The notes: generated from the sequence alone by a model not told the origin. A stretch of DNA of 64,000 nucleotides from Ailurus styani (GCA_002007465.1 LNAC01000860.1:441225-505224); one strand, 5' to 3'. Counted from the stretch's first letter, positions 33,877-46,455 are shown. A program made the numbers and translations.

Positions 33877-34695
33877 TACGCATATAGTTATATGAACTAT
33901 TTCATTTGCTACAAATGCATTGGATTTTCTTTTTAGTAAATATGCGTGCACTTCATCATTGTTCATGATTATAGAGTAGTCAGCTATATTAATATATCAT
34001 AATTTACTTACCTGGAATAAATGGACATTTTATATGACCTCTAGCTTTTTCTTATTATAATAAACACTGCTGAGGTGAATATGTTAGTGCTTCCCTGTCT
34101 GGGATACATTCTTAGAAAGTATATTTTCAATATAAAAAGATATGGATTCTTTTTAGAGCTTCTGATACATATCCATAGTTCATTCAAAAAATGTACAAAT
34201 GTCTGCTTCCACAGTTAGTAGCTGAGTTGGCTAAAGCTTTGACTAAAGCTGAGAGTTGTCACTAGAAGTATTTGGACACATCATGAACATCTCTTATTGT
34301 TTTGTTTCCCATCAATTACCATTCACACTGATCAACAATGGTCACTATCACTGTTCTTGGACAGAAAATAGAATGGTTGACATATCGAGAACTGGAAATT
34401 CTTAGTGAAATAACATAAATAAATGAAATGACATAAATCAGTACCAAATGACTGTGGACCTAAAAGAACTCAGATAGAGGATTCATAATATATTTGTAGA
34501 GTAAAAAACATTTTAACAAAAACTGAAAATACTATTTACTTGTTATAATTTTTATATCAAAGATAAAATATTTATATTCAATGCATTCAGATGAGTTTCA
34601 AACACATAAACCTTGCCCTAAATTTCCTCTTAGCTTCCAAGTCTACATTCTTCTCCTAATGTGGGATATGTCTATTTTAATCTGAATAGTTACAC
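33877..34695. other. Unique AT-rich DNA
   Basis: Nothing recognised. Confidence 0.45.
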
Positions 34696-34699
34696 AGTC

Positions 34700-35700
34700 T
34701 AGTACCTCCAAATTTCAATTTCCAATTCTTCCCAGCTCTGCTATTTCTGTATGAGCACCATCAAATCTCATGTTTTCTGAGATCAACCAATCCAAACTCT
34801 GTTTAATGGATCAAAATCATTGTCAATTCTCTTAATACGCTGGCTTTTCTACTTCCACAAAATGAAATTTGGGCTTCCTGTGTTCCTCTGAACACTGGAC
34901 TATATTGCTCATCTCCTTGCTACCTGTGGTTTTCCCATTTCTCACTCATTTGCTATCTTATGACCATGGAAGATTTTTAAGTTGTGACTGACTCGACTAC
35001 TCCCCATGTGAAATGTTATAAATGGCTCCTGACTGCTTACTGGATTGAACCCAAATATGATAAACTGGCATTGAATGCCTGTATACTTTTATCCAGTTCA
35101 GATGTCTGGTGACATTGTTGTTGTCCCCCCTACCCCTTCTTTTAAAGATTTATTCATTTTTATTTTAGTGAAAAAGAGGGGAGGAGGGACAGAAGGAGAG
35201 GGAGAGAGAGTCCTTGCTGAGGGTAGAGCCCGACACGGGGCTCGATCTCATGATCCTGAGATCACAACCTGAGCCCAAAATCAAGAGTTGGACACTTAGC
35301 TGAGTGCACTACCCAGGTGCCCCTCCCCTACCTCTTCTTTTAAGACATTCTCCAGGCCAGCTAAATCAGAGTTTTATTGTACTCCAAATGTAGTCTGCAT
35401 TTTTCCTATTTTAAAGGCTGGTTCATATTATTCCTTGTCTTGAATACTTGACCTGCTCATCTCCTGGTCCTGTGTCTTCAGTATCTACCTTAACTTTCAT
35501 GTTTCTGTAATGTTTCAGTTCAAAGGAGACAAGAGCCTTCTGCTGGTGAATCTTCACTACATGTTTCTTCAGTCCTCTGGGCATTAATATTTGGTTTCTT
35601 ATCTTATCCCTGTGGCTGGTCTGTTGTTTGTGAATAGGAACTATGACTTCTTCAACCTCCTGCAGTCACCTAATACCTTAAGTAGAGTATTTGCTCTAAA
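34700..35700 (+). repeat. L2 LINE, 3' part, split by a SINE
   Basis: L2-like text such as 'tggattgaacccaaatatga', 'ttgaatgcctgtatactttt', then after the SINE 'ttccttgtcttgaatactt', 'gtttgtgaataggaactatg' and 'agagtatttgctctaaagc'. Diverged; the limits are approximate. Confidence 0.55.
35146..35326 (-). repeat. Carnivore tRNA-Lys SINE
   Basis: Reversed copy inside the L2. TSD CCTACCCCTTCTTTTAA (35129-35145) and CCTACCTCTTCTTTTAA (35327-35343), one mismatch. Confidence 0.96.
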
Positions 35701-36340
35701 GCAGCTGTTGGGTACCATGAAGAGATAGGAAAGGCTCAGTAGGGAGTTCAGAGGGTTAGTACATATTAAACCATGCTTTACTATTATACAAAGATTTAAA
35801 AAAATGATGTTTCTTCACAATTGATGAAGCTAAAGACACATTAGATATTCCAAGCTATGTAATACATCATACATGTAGAAAATCCCACAATCTGGAAGGG
35901 ATGATGGATTTCCCCCAAGGTAGGTTAACTTTGTCATGGAAACTTCTTATTCTAAGTGACTGTACAAAGACCAGTATCATAATAAGACTTTACTCAATCA
36001 TCCTCTATAGTGATTGACAAAGCTGTTCAAAAATCACCCTGCTCCCCAAGTAGCTAGCATGACTCACTGTAGTTCAGCTTTGATTTTTCTGAGAGACACA
36101 GAGAGAGAGAACACTTTCCTTTTATTTTTTTTCTCCAAGTCTTATTTCTTGTAAACCTGCAGTATCTTGTCTTTTATAACTGGCATGCCTCAAACTGGAT
36201 AGGCCTAGGAGGAAAAGTAACTTCCACTACTGATCAAGCTTCTCCTGAGGTCCCCAACCCACAAGAGAAAAAGAGAGATAAGACAGCTGAAACAACTACA
36301 ACTTTTTTTTTTTTAATTTCTGTATTTTTACTCTACTTTT
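35701..36340. other. Unique DNA
   Basis: Nothing recognised. Confidence 0.45.
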
Positions 36341-36351
36341 AAAGAAGCTTA

Positions 36352-36547
36352 GGGTGCCTGGGTGGCTCAGTTGGTTGAATGACTGCCTTCAGCTCAGGTC
36401 ACGATCCTGGAGTCCTGGATCGAGTCTTCCATGGGGCTCCCTGCTCAGCAGGGGGTCTGCTTCTCCCTCTGATCTTCCCTGTCTCATGCTCTCTCTCTCT
36501 CTTCCTCTCTCTCTCAAATAAATAAAATAAAAATCTTAAAAAAAAAC
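36352..36547 (+). repeat. Carnivore tRNA-Lys SINE
   Basis: Complete copy with TSD AAAGAAGCTTA at 36341-36351 and 36548-36558. Confidence 0.96.
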
Positions 36548-36714
36548 AAAGAAGCTTAAAAACGTGTATTTTGCTGGTGATTTCAATCCTTACCAATTAG
36601 TAAAGTTAGATTGATGCATTTTTTTTAAGATAGTAAATTTAATAAGAATCCTTGGTCTTGGCCTTTCATTACTCAATTTTGTGTATGTGATATAACTTTA
36701 ATATTGATACTAAG

Positions 36715-37480
36715 GGACACCACTCAGCTGTTCAAAATCCTTCACTTGTTCTTACTGCATCTAAGATAGAGCCCATGACTGACCTGTCAGTTTCTTTTAT
36801 TGGCAAACCAGTGTATCTTTCCATCCTCATTTCTGGATAAAAGAAGCCAGGCATGCAATGCTAGGCTAGGACATTCAGTTCAATTCAGTAAGCAGTGGGA
36901 ATCATTTACAACATTTGATATGGGGAGGAGTGGAGTCAGGACTTGGGAAGATTAATTAGGCTTGAAGAAATAAACATGAGCCTTCTTTTAGAAGGAGACT
37001 GACACATTAATACCTACCCTCCTTGGATTCCTTTGTTCCATTTTCTGGAATGCTGATTGCAGAACTCTAAATCCTACTCATCCTTCACGTTCCTTGTTAA
37101 GTGCATGAAACATTTCCAAATTATTTCTGTTCAAAGGGCCACATTATTCCCTTTTCAGACATTTTTAAAAATTCTTAATTCATTCTTTTTTTATTATTAT
37201 TGAAGTATAATTATCATGGAGTGTTATATTAGTTTCAGGTGTACAATGTAATGATTCAAACTTTCAGACATTCTTTAACACAGTGTCTGTGCCATCCATG
37301 AAGCATTCAATTTACTATTGTTCTGAGATAAATCACTGTCATACTTTATCATTTAATGGATTTTTAATGCACGTTATTCATTTCTTCAATTAGTTTATAA
37401 GTTTCTTGAGATATAAAATTGTATCGTACACATCTTTGGAGCCTACTAACAATTTTGCGTAACAATGTATTTACCATAGA
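36715..37480 (+). repeat. L2 LINE, interrupted
   Basis: L2 text at 36715-36840 ('atctaagatagagcccatga'), 37010-37160 ('ttttctggaatgctgattgc') and 37280-37480 ('tataagtttcttgagatata', 'cacatctttggagcctacta'). Unrelated sequence and the L1 scrap at 37185-37275 lie between the pieces. Confidence 0.55.
37185..37275 (-). repeat. L1 3' UTR scrap, reversed
   Basis: 'tattagtttcaggtgtacaa' with 'tgaagtataattatcatgg' is the reversed L1 3' UTR. It probably inserted into the flanking L2. Confidence 0.7.
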
Positions 37481-37689
37481 CATGTTATCAGTATTTGGCA
37501 AATATGGATAATGCATAATGAAGTTAGGTTTGAGAAAGATGGTTGCTCGGTTGCCTCTGGCTCCCTCTAGTGATGTCTAATATATAACTGATAGCTGCAC
37601 ATTCTCCTTTCATCCCATCTGCTGTAATTTTACACCTATCAGATGGGAATCAGAGAGCAAATTCAGCTACCAGCAAGAAATAAACATCA

Positions 37690-37880
37690 TAATTATTATA
37701 GCCTAAGTATATCCATCTCTTATTGGATGCCAAGAGCTGTTAAAGACATTATACAAATTATTTCCTCGAACTTGCACAAAAACCGTGTTGAGTTTCTAGT
37801 GTTCCTCATTTTATAGATGAGGACACTAAGGTCCTGTGAGGTCAAGTAGCATGCCTAAGGTCACACAGTAATATTTTCCC
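37690..37880 (-). repeat. MIR SINE, reversed
   Basis: 'attttatagatgaggacact' and 'gcctaaggtcacacagtaat' are diagnostic of the reversed MIR core. Confidence 0.8.
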
Positions 37881-37889
37881 TCATTTTGT

Positions 37890-38097
37890 TTTATTTTTTC
37901 TAGCTTTACTGAGATAAAATTGATATATAACATTGTGTAAATTTCAGGGGCACCTGTGTGGCTCAGACTGTTGATTTTGGCTCAGGTCATGGTCTCAGAG
38001 TCATGAGATTGAGCACCGAGATGGGCTCCATGCTTAGTATGGAGTCTGCTTGGGATTCTCTCTCTCCCTCTCCCTCTGGTCTTCTCTCCACTTGTGT

Positions 38098-38132
<35 letters not shown>

Positions 38133-38740
38133 AAGTAAATAAAATCTAAAAAACAACAACCAAAAACCCCCCAAAAACATTGTGTAAGTTGCAGGTGTAC
38201 GATGCAATAACTTGACATATGCATATATTGTGAAAAGTTTACCACAATAAGGTTAACATACTCATCACCTCACATAGTTACAACTTATGTGTGTGTGGGT
38301 GTTGAGAACTTTTAAGACCAACTCTCTTAGCAAGTTTCAAATATACAACTAACTGTATATTGCTTATTGTAATCATCATGTTGTACATTGCCTCCCCAAA
38401 ACTTACCCATTTTATATCTGGAAATTTATACCTATTGACCACCTTCACTCATTTCCCCTACCCCCAGTGACCATAAATCTACTCTCTATTTCTAAGAGGT
38501 TTTGTTTTTTTTCTTCCAGATTCCACATATAAGTGAGACTATATGGTATTTGTCTTTCTCCGTCTGACTTATTTCACTTAGCATAATGACTTCAAGGTCC
38601 ATCCGTGTTTTCGCAAAAGGCAGAATGTCCTCATTTTTCATGACCAAATAATATTTGATTGTGTGTAGTGCATTTTCTTTATCTATTCATCCATCAGTAG
38701 ACATTTAGATTGTTTCCATGTCTTGGCTATTGTACTCCCG
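37890..38740 (-). repeat. L1 3' end, reversed, split by a SINE
   Basis: Reversed L1 3' UTR to ORF2 end: 'gcaggtgtacgatgcaataa', 'ttgtacattgcctccccaaa', 'ccacatataagtgagactat', 'tcacttagcataatgacttc'. Interrupted at 37941-38175. Confidence 0.85.
37941..38175 (+). repeat. Carnivore tRNA-Lys SINE
   Basis: Inserted in the L1, with TSD AACATTGTGTAA at 37929-37940 and 38176-38187. Contains a (CT)n run near 38099-38129. Confidence 0.95.
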
Positions 38741-39099
38741 TTTTAACCTAGGTGGTTTGGAAGATGTGACTAGATATGTTGGGACCCTAGTATAATTGGG
38801 TCATTTGGCTAGTGTGCTTTATTCCTAATTTTGTTACACGTTTTAATCAAGACTATATCCTTCTGACAAATACATGTGCCTGGCAGGTAATATCTATTTT
38901 GCACTGAAAAGAATTGAACAACTGCATTTAGCAATAGAAAAAGGCAGAGAAAAGTATTGTTCAAATGGCAAGGGTATTGTCAAATTTCAAAAAGATAACT
39001 ATTTTAGCATAAGCCTTATTTGGCATTGCTTTGCATATAAATAAGCTTAATTTAAAAATGAATTATTGTTCTTTAAAAATGTTCTCCCCCCTTTTAATT

Positions 39100-39310
39100 G
39101 TTCAAGTTTTCAATTAATGACTGATTCATTAGATGAACTTGATTATAATGAATAATGTTTTAATACCAAAATAATAAGATTGAAATGTATGATTTTCATT
39201 TGTAATTAAATAATTTGCATATTAATAACTCTTGTACTTTCTCATTTGTTAGTATTAATTAAGACTATTAATTGATGTAGCATTAATTAAGATTCATTAA
39301 TACTTATGAA
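39100..39310. promoter_or_regulatory. Candidate enhancer: homeodomain and octamer site cluster
   Basis: ATTAATTAAGA occurs at 39254-39264 and 39282-39292, with a related ATTAATTGA at 39267-39275. An octamer ATTTGCAT lies at 39213-39220 and additional CAATTAATG and GTAATTAAA sites lie nearby. The stretch is repeat-free and fits an AT-rich conserved non-coding element, but conservation cannot be judged from one sequence. Confidence 0.3.
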
Positions 39311-40036
39311 TACTAATGAAACAGCATCATTTAAAGTAGAAAACGAGAAAATAATGTTAATATTAGTATTGATCTTATATCCTAAATAGAGGGACTCATT
39401 CCAATACAGGACGAATAAAATACATAAATAAAAAATAGAAGTATCTTTCACATTTTATGTTACATTCTCATAGGGTGGTAAATGATGCAAGTGGTCTTAT
39501 AGGAATAATGGTAGATTTTCAACATTAATATATTTTGGAATTGTACATTGTCCCTACCTAGATAGCACCAATAATTTTGGATAAACAAAACAAAACTTAA
39601 ATAAAAGTGTCTCTTGCTCTTTTTTTTCACCCACAAGCATACATTATTATTAACAAGAGGCATCTGGTTCCCATTAACATTGAGAGGAGAGATCTATCTT
39701 AGGAATTATGATTTAAGTTGAATTGTAGGCCAGGAGAATTAGCCATGCCTTCTGCTTCACGTGCATTTGTAGCCATGCTAATTAATGGCAAGGAATCTCT
39801 CTCTCTCCCTTTCTGTCCCTCTGTCTCTCTGTCTCTAGGTCTGTTTCTCTCTTTCACTTCTGCAAAACAAAGTATATAATGGAAAAGGTTTTCACTGAAC
39901 TATAGGGTAAACAAGCCGTACATGCATGTGATATTCAGAGCATGAATGTGTGTGTGTATATGTGTAGATGGAATGCCTGCCGTGAATGTTAACAGGGCAG
40001 CTGACTTCCAGAGACTACTCCCTCTCTGTCTCTCTC

Positions 40037-40069
40037 ATACACACACACACACACACACATGCGCGCGCG
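40037..40069. repeat. Alternating purine-pyrimidine tract (AC)n-GCGCGCGCG
   Basis: Thirty-three bases alternate strictly, an AC microsatellite running into ATGCGCGCGCG. This is a typical Z-DNA-forming sequence. Confidence 0.85.
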
Positions 40070-40307
40070 ACCAGCCCCTTTCAACTTTTCCATAGTCTTA
40101 TAAACCCTACCTTTAGGAATTACCCAAGTGTGTGGAAATGTAGTCAAAAAAGTAACTGATTTCTCATTTAAAAAAAAAAAAAGTGGAACTTGACAGGCTG
40201 AAGGAGACCAGTCCAGGGAGATAATGGCCTGTGGCCCCCAAAAGATCCAAAGTGAGAGGGAATCAGCTATTTAGTGTCCAGAGCCATGAAGCCTGAGCAG
40301 ACAGAAA

Positions 40308-40525
40308 TAGATTTGCAGCCTGTTTCTGTCTCTGTCCATAGTAGCTGGGTGACCCTGGAAAAATTACATGGGACTTTTGAACCTCCTTTTCTTCACGGGT
40401 AGATTCAGATTTATCTCACAGAGCTGCAGCAGGGATGACTGAATCAGATCTTCTCTTTGAAAAGACATCAAGAGTGCCCAGACCTGCTCACCGTATGGCT
40501 ACAACCAACACTCCCAATACATGTT
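40308..40525 (+). repeat. MIR SINE
   Basis: 'agtagctgggtgaccctgga', 'tgaacctccttttcttcacg' and a 'cacagagctgcagcagggat' segment follow the MIR order. Confidence 0.65.
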
Positions 40526-40996
40526 TGTTTCCTTTGTTGGTTTCTTTCTGCTTACCTTGAGAAGACCCCCAGTCCATTACCTGCTTAAAATATCTGTACA
40601 CAGCCATGTTATTTCACATCATGACAGGCCTTCATCACCTCAAATGAAGTAAGAGAAACAGATCAGAAATAATGGCTTGTTCACCTACAAGGTGGCTCCC
40701 GAGCCAGATAGGAGTCAAATCCATTGACCTTGACACACCCTGAGAAGATGCTTGGTTCTCTTTGTTGCTGAAGAATGAAGATCTAAGTCCAGTGATGGCT
40801 CCTGTTTTATTCTGAGCTTGGATCAGAGAGTGCTTTTGTGCACATGTGTACTGTCTCCTTTGGCCTGCCTTCCTCTCTTCCTTTCCTACCTCTCCCCTTT
40901 CTCCCACAAAGAGAGAAGTAAGAATTTGACTGTAGAAAGTGCCAACTGTGTTTCACATTTTAGGAAAAGCCATGCATGAGCTAAATGGAGAAAAAC

Positions 40997-41027
<31 letters not shown>

Positions 41028-42218
41028 ACAAAAACAAAACGTTTGAGAAAATAGTTCTCTCATATGGCGACCTTGCTAATGAAGCGGAAATCTTCAAGTG
41101 GTCTGCCATGGCTAACATCTGAAAGAAAGCACTGAATGTCCTGTGAACCTCAATACTCAGGTAGAGGTGGAGAGAGGGAAAGCTGCTCCACAGAAGGTCC
41201 ATTAGCTATTCCCACAGGAAAACTTTGTTATGGTCCCATAACTATACCCTGTTGAAACCAGTGGCTCGCAAAATGCAGCGTGAGGAAAGAAGGCTTACTT
41301 CTCACTCTTGCTTCATTAGATTTCAGGTTTGGCAGTGAAGGGTTATAACATGTAGCCAGATGGGCTAGGAAAGCAGTTGAAAGAGTGAAAGAAGCATCAA
41401 GGAAACGTCAGATGTTGCAGAATGAGAAACTTCCCATACAGGCTCATGGAAATGAAAATGACGCCATGGCAGAAAGGAAGAGGGACATAATAACATTGAC
41501 ATTCCATGTTATACAAGAATTGTTACATCCTGTGCGCTGCAGATTGTGTTTGTGAGACATTCCCTTGGATGAGGGCCATTGACAAGTGTTGACTGTAGAA
41601 ATTGCCTTCAGTAGTCCGGGAATGGGAAGCAACGACTCAAATTGAGTTGTAGGAGAGAGAAAAATAATTATGCTTGACCAAGTGCCAAATGTCTGCCAAG
41701 CTATGCTAAGCAGTGCTCAGTATTTCCATTCTGCTCAATTCTCAACAACAGTTTAATACTTCTGAAGTCGTGATCCCCTTCTTGGAGATGGAGTAGCAAA
41801 GCCCTGATGCTATTAAATACTGTGCCCAAGTGAGCACGGTTGGTGAATGAAGGAGCTGAGGTTTTACCCCAAATCTGGTTGAGATGCATGTTCCTTCCCA
41901 CCCAGCATAGCAAGCTGTGCCATGAAGGAAAGACATAACTTGTTTATCTGGAATCAGAGATGACTTTTCTAATCCAGGGTTTCCAAAATGTACTCTATGA
42001 AACCCTAGTCTTAGGATTTACTTATTCAAAAAGTTATCTGTTGGTTGTTGTTAAACAGATGCATGTGATTTATTTCTCCTGGTGCCTTTTTAGAGATTCA
42101 AATGTATATTAGCTCCCTTAGATCTCTGGCAATTCCTATACTAAAAGAAACGAAACTATTTAACTCCATTTAACTGAGCTTTAAATGTTTCTTTTAATCA
42201 AAGAGTGAGTTTCTAATT
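40526..42218. other. Unique DNA with a (CAAAA)n tract
   Basis: No repeat family or exon is recognised apart from a CAAAA/CAAAAA run near 40995-41038. Confidence 0.45.
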
Positions 42219-42228
42219 AAATCAGTGT

Positions 42229-42635
42229 TCTAGGGGTGCCTAGGTGGCTTAGTGGGTTAAGCGTCTACCTTTGGCTCAGGTCCTGATCTCAGGGTCCTGG
42301 GATCTAGAGCGAGTCTTCTCCCTCTCACTCAGCCTCCTCCTTCCTGCTTGTGCTCTGTCTCTGTCTTTTTCTTTTTGTCTCAAATTAAATAAATTAAATC
42401 TTTTTTTTTTTTTAAAGATTTTATTTATTTATTTGACACAGAGAGAAAGATCACAAGTAGGCAGAGAGGCAGGCAGAGAGAGGAGAGAGGAGGAAGCAGG
42501 CTCCCTGCCGAGCAGAGAGCCCGATGCGGGCCTCGATCCCAGGACCCTGGGATCATGACCTGAGCCGAAGGCAGAGGCCTTAACCCTCTGAGCCACCCAG
42601 GCGCCCAAATAAATTAAATCTTAAAAAAAAGAAAG
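42229..42635 (+). repeat. Carnivore SINE (outer copy), split by a second SINE
   Basis: Outer SINE with head 'ggggtgcctaggtggcttag' and TSD AAATCAGTGT at 42219-42228 and 42636-42645. Its A-rich tail hosts the inner SINE. Confidence 0.95.
42403..42606 (-). repeat. Carnivore SINE (inner copy)
   Basis: Reversed copy whose TSD AAATAAATTAAATCTT (42387-42402 and 42607-42622) is the outer tail. The body ('gaagcaggctccctgccgag', 'gagccacccaggcgccc') is close to the youngest-looking copies in the window. Confidence 0.96.
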
Positions 42636-42699
42636 AAATCAGTGTCGTACCCAAAATTTTCTAAGAAATGCTGTTCCAAGGATTAACAGGACACTTTTT

Positions 42700-42925
42700 T
42701 TTTTGGCAGCTGGACTTTAAATTTATTTATTTTTAAACTTCTTTATTTAAATTCAAGTTAGTTCATATACAATGTATTATTAGTTTCAGGGGTAGAGTTT
42801 AGTGATTCATCAGCTGTGCAGAACACCCAGTGCTCATTACATCACGTGCCCTCCTTAATGCCCATCACCCAGTTACCCTGTCCCCCACTCATCTCCCCTC
42901 CAGCCACCTTCAGTTTGTTGAATAG
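42700..42925 (-). repeat. L1 3' UTR, reversed
   Basis: 'cagaacacccagtgctcatt', 'ctccttaatgcccatcaccc' and 'tattagtttcaggggtagag' are the reversed carnivore L1 3' UTR. Confidence 0.85.
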
Positions 42926-43084
42926 GACACTCTTGATCTTCTATTGAACTGTTTCCACTGCCATGGATGAACCATGGTCAAACCATGAAAGCTCATGGTT
43001 GAAGAGGAGATGAGCTCCATTCATGGAAAAAGTCAGTGGACCTGGGGCACATGGACATAGAACATGTTTTTTGTAAGCTCTAAT

Positions 43085-43270
43085 AAACAGGGTTCAAATC
43101 TCACCACTGCCTCTTTCTGGGTAGGCAATGTTGGACAATATGTCACTTCTCTGAGCCCTGGCTTCTCAATTTGAAGAGAATAATAAAGGCCACTTAATGG
43201 GGTGTTTGTAAGGGTGAAATAAAATGATAATAACTCATATGGAATGCTCTGTAAACAAAGAAGAGCTATG
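43085..43270 (+). repeat. MIR SINE
   Basis: 'cagggttcaaatctcaccac', 'cttctctgagccctggcttc', 'gtgaaataaaatgataataa'. Confidence 0.75.
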
Positions 43271-43480
43271 TCACTAGTTTAAGCTTGCTATTCCTTTAAA
43301 TAATCTCATTATTCTTTCACGTGTCTTTTCTTTTGATAGTGTAAAATAAATTGTAAGAGGGAAACAGGAATGCTCTGAGATCTCAGGATCATAGGAATGT
43401 AACTAAGTAGGATAGGAAGTGAAGCCAGCCCCAGCCTCTATGGTCTCCATGGCTCAGCAGGACAATAAGACATTCCCTTA

Positions 43481-43683
43481 AGGGCGCCTGGGTGGCTCAG
43501 TGGGTTAAAGCCTCTGCTTTCGGCTCAGGTCATGATCTCAGGGTCCTGGGATCGAGGCCCGCATCGGGCTCCCTGCTCGGCGGGGAGCCTGCTTCCCCCT
43601 CTCTCTCTCTGCCTGCCTCTCTGCCTCCTTGTGATCTCTCTCCCTCTGTGAAATAAATAAATAAAATCTTTAAAAAAAAAAAA
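43481..43683 (+). repeat. Carnivore SINE, youngest-looking copy
   Basis: A near-consensus copy: head 'gggcgcctgggtggctcagt', B-box region 'ggatcgaggcccgcatcg', body with 'ctgcctgcctctctgcctcc', and a pure A-tail. Perfect TSD AAGACATTCCCTTA at 43467-43480 and 43684-43697. The most useful copy for placing the species. Confidence 0.97.
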
Positions 43684-43697
43684 AAGACATTCCCTTA

Positions 43698-44590
43698 ATT
43701 CAATACATCATGTTTCCCTAAAACCAAGTCTTGCCAACAGGTCTGATGCTGAATTCTAGGAATGGTCACTAAAACTGGGAACAGCATTCTCATTATTGCT
43801 ATTAAAAATTAGTTTTGCTCAGGAAATTCTGAACACATAAGTTGTATCACATGAAATTGCTTTTGTAGGTCAAAAACAAGCAGAAATCAGAAATTTCCTA
43901 TGGTCCTGCTTAAAATATGTCTGAATATCCTCTGAAGGACAAATCTAAGGGCCCTCAAGCTGTAAACTTCTGGAGTAAGTGGATAAAATACAATCTGGCA
44001 TATTGAAAACTTCCAGGGTTTTTTTCTTCATGAAATTTTGATGATGTATTTGAGACTATATAGTGAACTGGGTCTTTATGGAAGAAACTGCATAACTATC
44101 TCACAAAAAGGTAGACCTAGTTTGAATTTCTGCTCACAAGCAAGGTGGACAAAGACATGGAGATTTTTATTCCCTGCCCTAGTCCCACCACCCAAAATTG
44201 ATCCCACCCAATTACAAGTGCTTGGTAAATATTTGTTAATGAAGTTGTCAAGTGAATGACAATTATAATGCGAGTGTGTATATGGTAGGTGTCTGTATTC
44301 ACTAAGTCCAAAGCTCTTCACACATTCAATACTGCCCACACCAAACCTGGTGATGCAAAATGCAAAGTTCACCTTTACCTACTGCTGGTTGTCTAAGGAT
44401 AAGGTTGTTCAATCTTTTTGTGTATGATCCAATGTTTCAAGTGAAAATAAAGACAAAATTTAATTCATTTTCTATGATTTTTGCACCAAGTACTGAGTGC
44501 AAATAAAAATCTAATTCCAGCTGCAATATTGCTTTTCAAATGCTCCTTTAACCCAAATAACCAAATTGCAATCTCGTTTTATTCTCTTCT
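43698..44590. other. Unique DNA
   Basis: No repeat is recognised. Frames of 64-98 residues at 44038-44372 overlap on both strands with no domain. Confidence 0.45.
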
Positions 44591-44596
44591 ACAATT

Positions 44597-44788
44597 TTTT
44601 TAAAGATTTATTTATTTATTTTTAAAGAATGAGAGAGAGAGAGAATAGGGGGAGGGGCAGATGAAGAGAATCTCAAGCAAACTCCCTGATGAGCATGGAG
44701 CCCAACTTGGGGCTTGATTTCAGGACCCTGAGATCATGACCTGAGCTGAAATCAAGAGTTGGATGCTTATCTGACTAAGACACCTACC
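44597..44788 (-). repeat. Carnivore tRNA-Lys SINE
   Basis: Reversed copy: tail 'aaagatttatttatttattt', body 'gcaaactccctgatgagcat' and a diverged head end 'actaagacacctaccc'. Confidence 0.9.
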
Positions 44789-46455
44789 CATTCTTTAAAC
44801 TCTGAAAACAAGAGGCAGTATCTTGGAGTGTTTCTATTACTCCCTCATGGTGAGACCATGTTCGGTAATATGGATAATGGGGTAAAAGTGGCAATTTGTC
44901 AAACATTTGCTCTCCTCCAGGTACCGGGTCATGACAAGGTGATCCAACTCTTTATGTTGAGAGAATTACTTTGGGTTCATGGAACAGCGAGAGAAAAGAG
45001 GCAGACATAGACAAGGCTAATATAGGAAAGAAGATGCCAGGGCAAACTACTCCAGAATGAGGAGGTGGAGGCAGAGGGAGGCTGAAAGAATGCCATTGGA
45101 GCATGTGCGGAACATGTTCCAAAAATGACCAAAACGGTATCTTCTATCCCACTAGCTCTTCTGGAGTTTGACTTCACTCCTACCTACCATACTAACCTTG
45201 ACCTCTAGAAGCTGAATCTAACTCCCTTCCTCTAGACTCACAGCGGACTTCTTTGTAATAACAGAATATGACAGCAAGGCCTCCAAGGCTAGATCAGTTT
45301 CTGGAAGGGTCTCATGGATTCTCTCAGAATCTTGCCACCAAAAAGCCCAAGACACATAGAGAGGCCATGTGAAGGTGCTCCAGTTGAAAATTTCAGCTGA
45401 GTGTGCACTTCCAGTCATCCCAGCCCAGGTTCTCAACATGTGAGTAGGGAACTCTCTAAGTGATTCTAGCCCTTAGCCCTTTGCATAACCCCAGCCATTC
45501 TCATATCTTCTAGCAAAGGCCCCAGACACTGGGAAATGGGATCAGATCAACCCTGCGGTGCTCTCTTCAAATTCCCGACTCACTTGCAAATTGTTATCAA
45601 TCCTTTCTGTTCTCCAAGAGGTATCACAAGAAGTCAGAAACAAATGGAAAAATGGAACTAATGGGAAGGAAGTCACTGACCCCAGAGTTTATTCTGCTGT
45701 GAGAAAGACCATTGACATGTTAACAGTCATCTCAAAGTTGTTGGTGTGCTGCCTGGAGACTCATCAGAGAAACATAGTCTATCATGTGAAGGGTGAGAAT
45801 AGATCTCGAGACAATCATCATACACAGAAAAACCCAAACCAGTTGGTATGAATAACTAATCAGGAACTTGGAGCAGAAGCTTAGAGTCCCAGAGAGCAAG
45901 TAGAATCTACATCTTTAAATAGATGGGGGGTAAATTTAAAGTGTTTGACTTCGAATTGCAATATATTTATCATGTGGTCAGTTCATGAGGTGGCCTGGAA
46001 TGGTTGGATCGGGAGATGAGGTAGGGGATAGAATGAGATGGGAGAGTATGGCTGGAAGTAACTATGTTTTAACCACTCATAGGCCTTGTCACACCATCAA
46101 GGGATGCACTAGACTCTCTATTTGATGAGTCTGTCTCCCTGTCTGAACCGGGAGACCCTTGAAGAGAAGGCTGTTTCATTTATCTGAGCGCTCCTATTAC
46201 CTAGCTTGGTGCCTTGAATATTTAATATATGCCTACTGATTTAGGTCCACCTGCATTGATTATCAGTGGAAAAATCCTATATGAGCAGCAGCAGTCAATG
46301 TAGCTATTGAGTACAGTGAGTCTCCAAACTTGATTTCCAACCCAAGTTATCACTGGAATGTTGATTACCTCTGAGTTATTATTACCACCTCGACTCTGAC
46401 CACTGGTTTCCCTGAGGGGACTCGCCCACACAATGGGGAGAGGATTTTTTAATCA
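44789..46455. other. Unique DNA
   Basis: About 1.7 kb with no recognised repeat or exon. Several frames of 66-97 residues are open, none with a recognisable domain. Confidence 0.45.

Larger units (their letters stand above)
38741..40305. other. Unique AT-rich DNA
   Basis: No repeat family is recognised. It contains the homeodomain/octamer motif cluster (39100-39310) and an alternating purine-pyrimidine tract (40037-40069), listed separately. Confidence 0.45.

Noticed and set aside
43481..43560. tRNA gene, because of tRNA-like A and B box sequence
   Set aside because: It is the head of a SINE; there is no complete cloverleaf and the same sequence recurs about 30 times.
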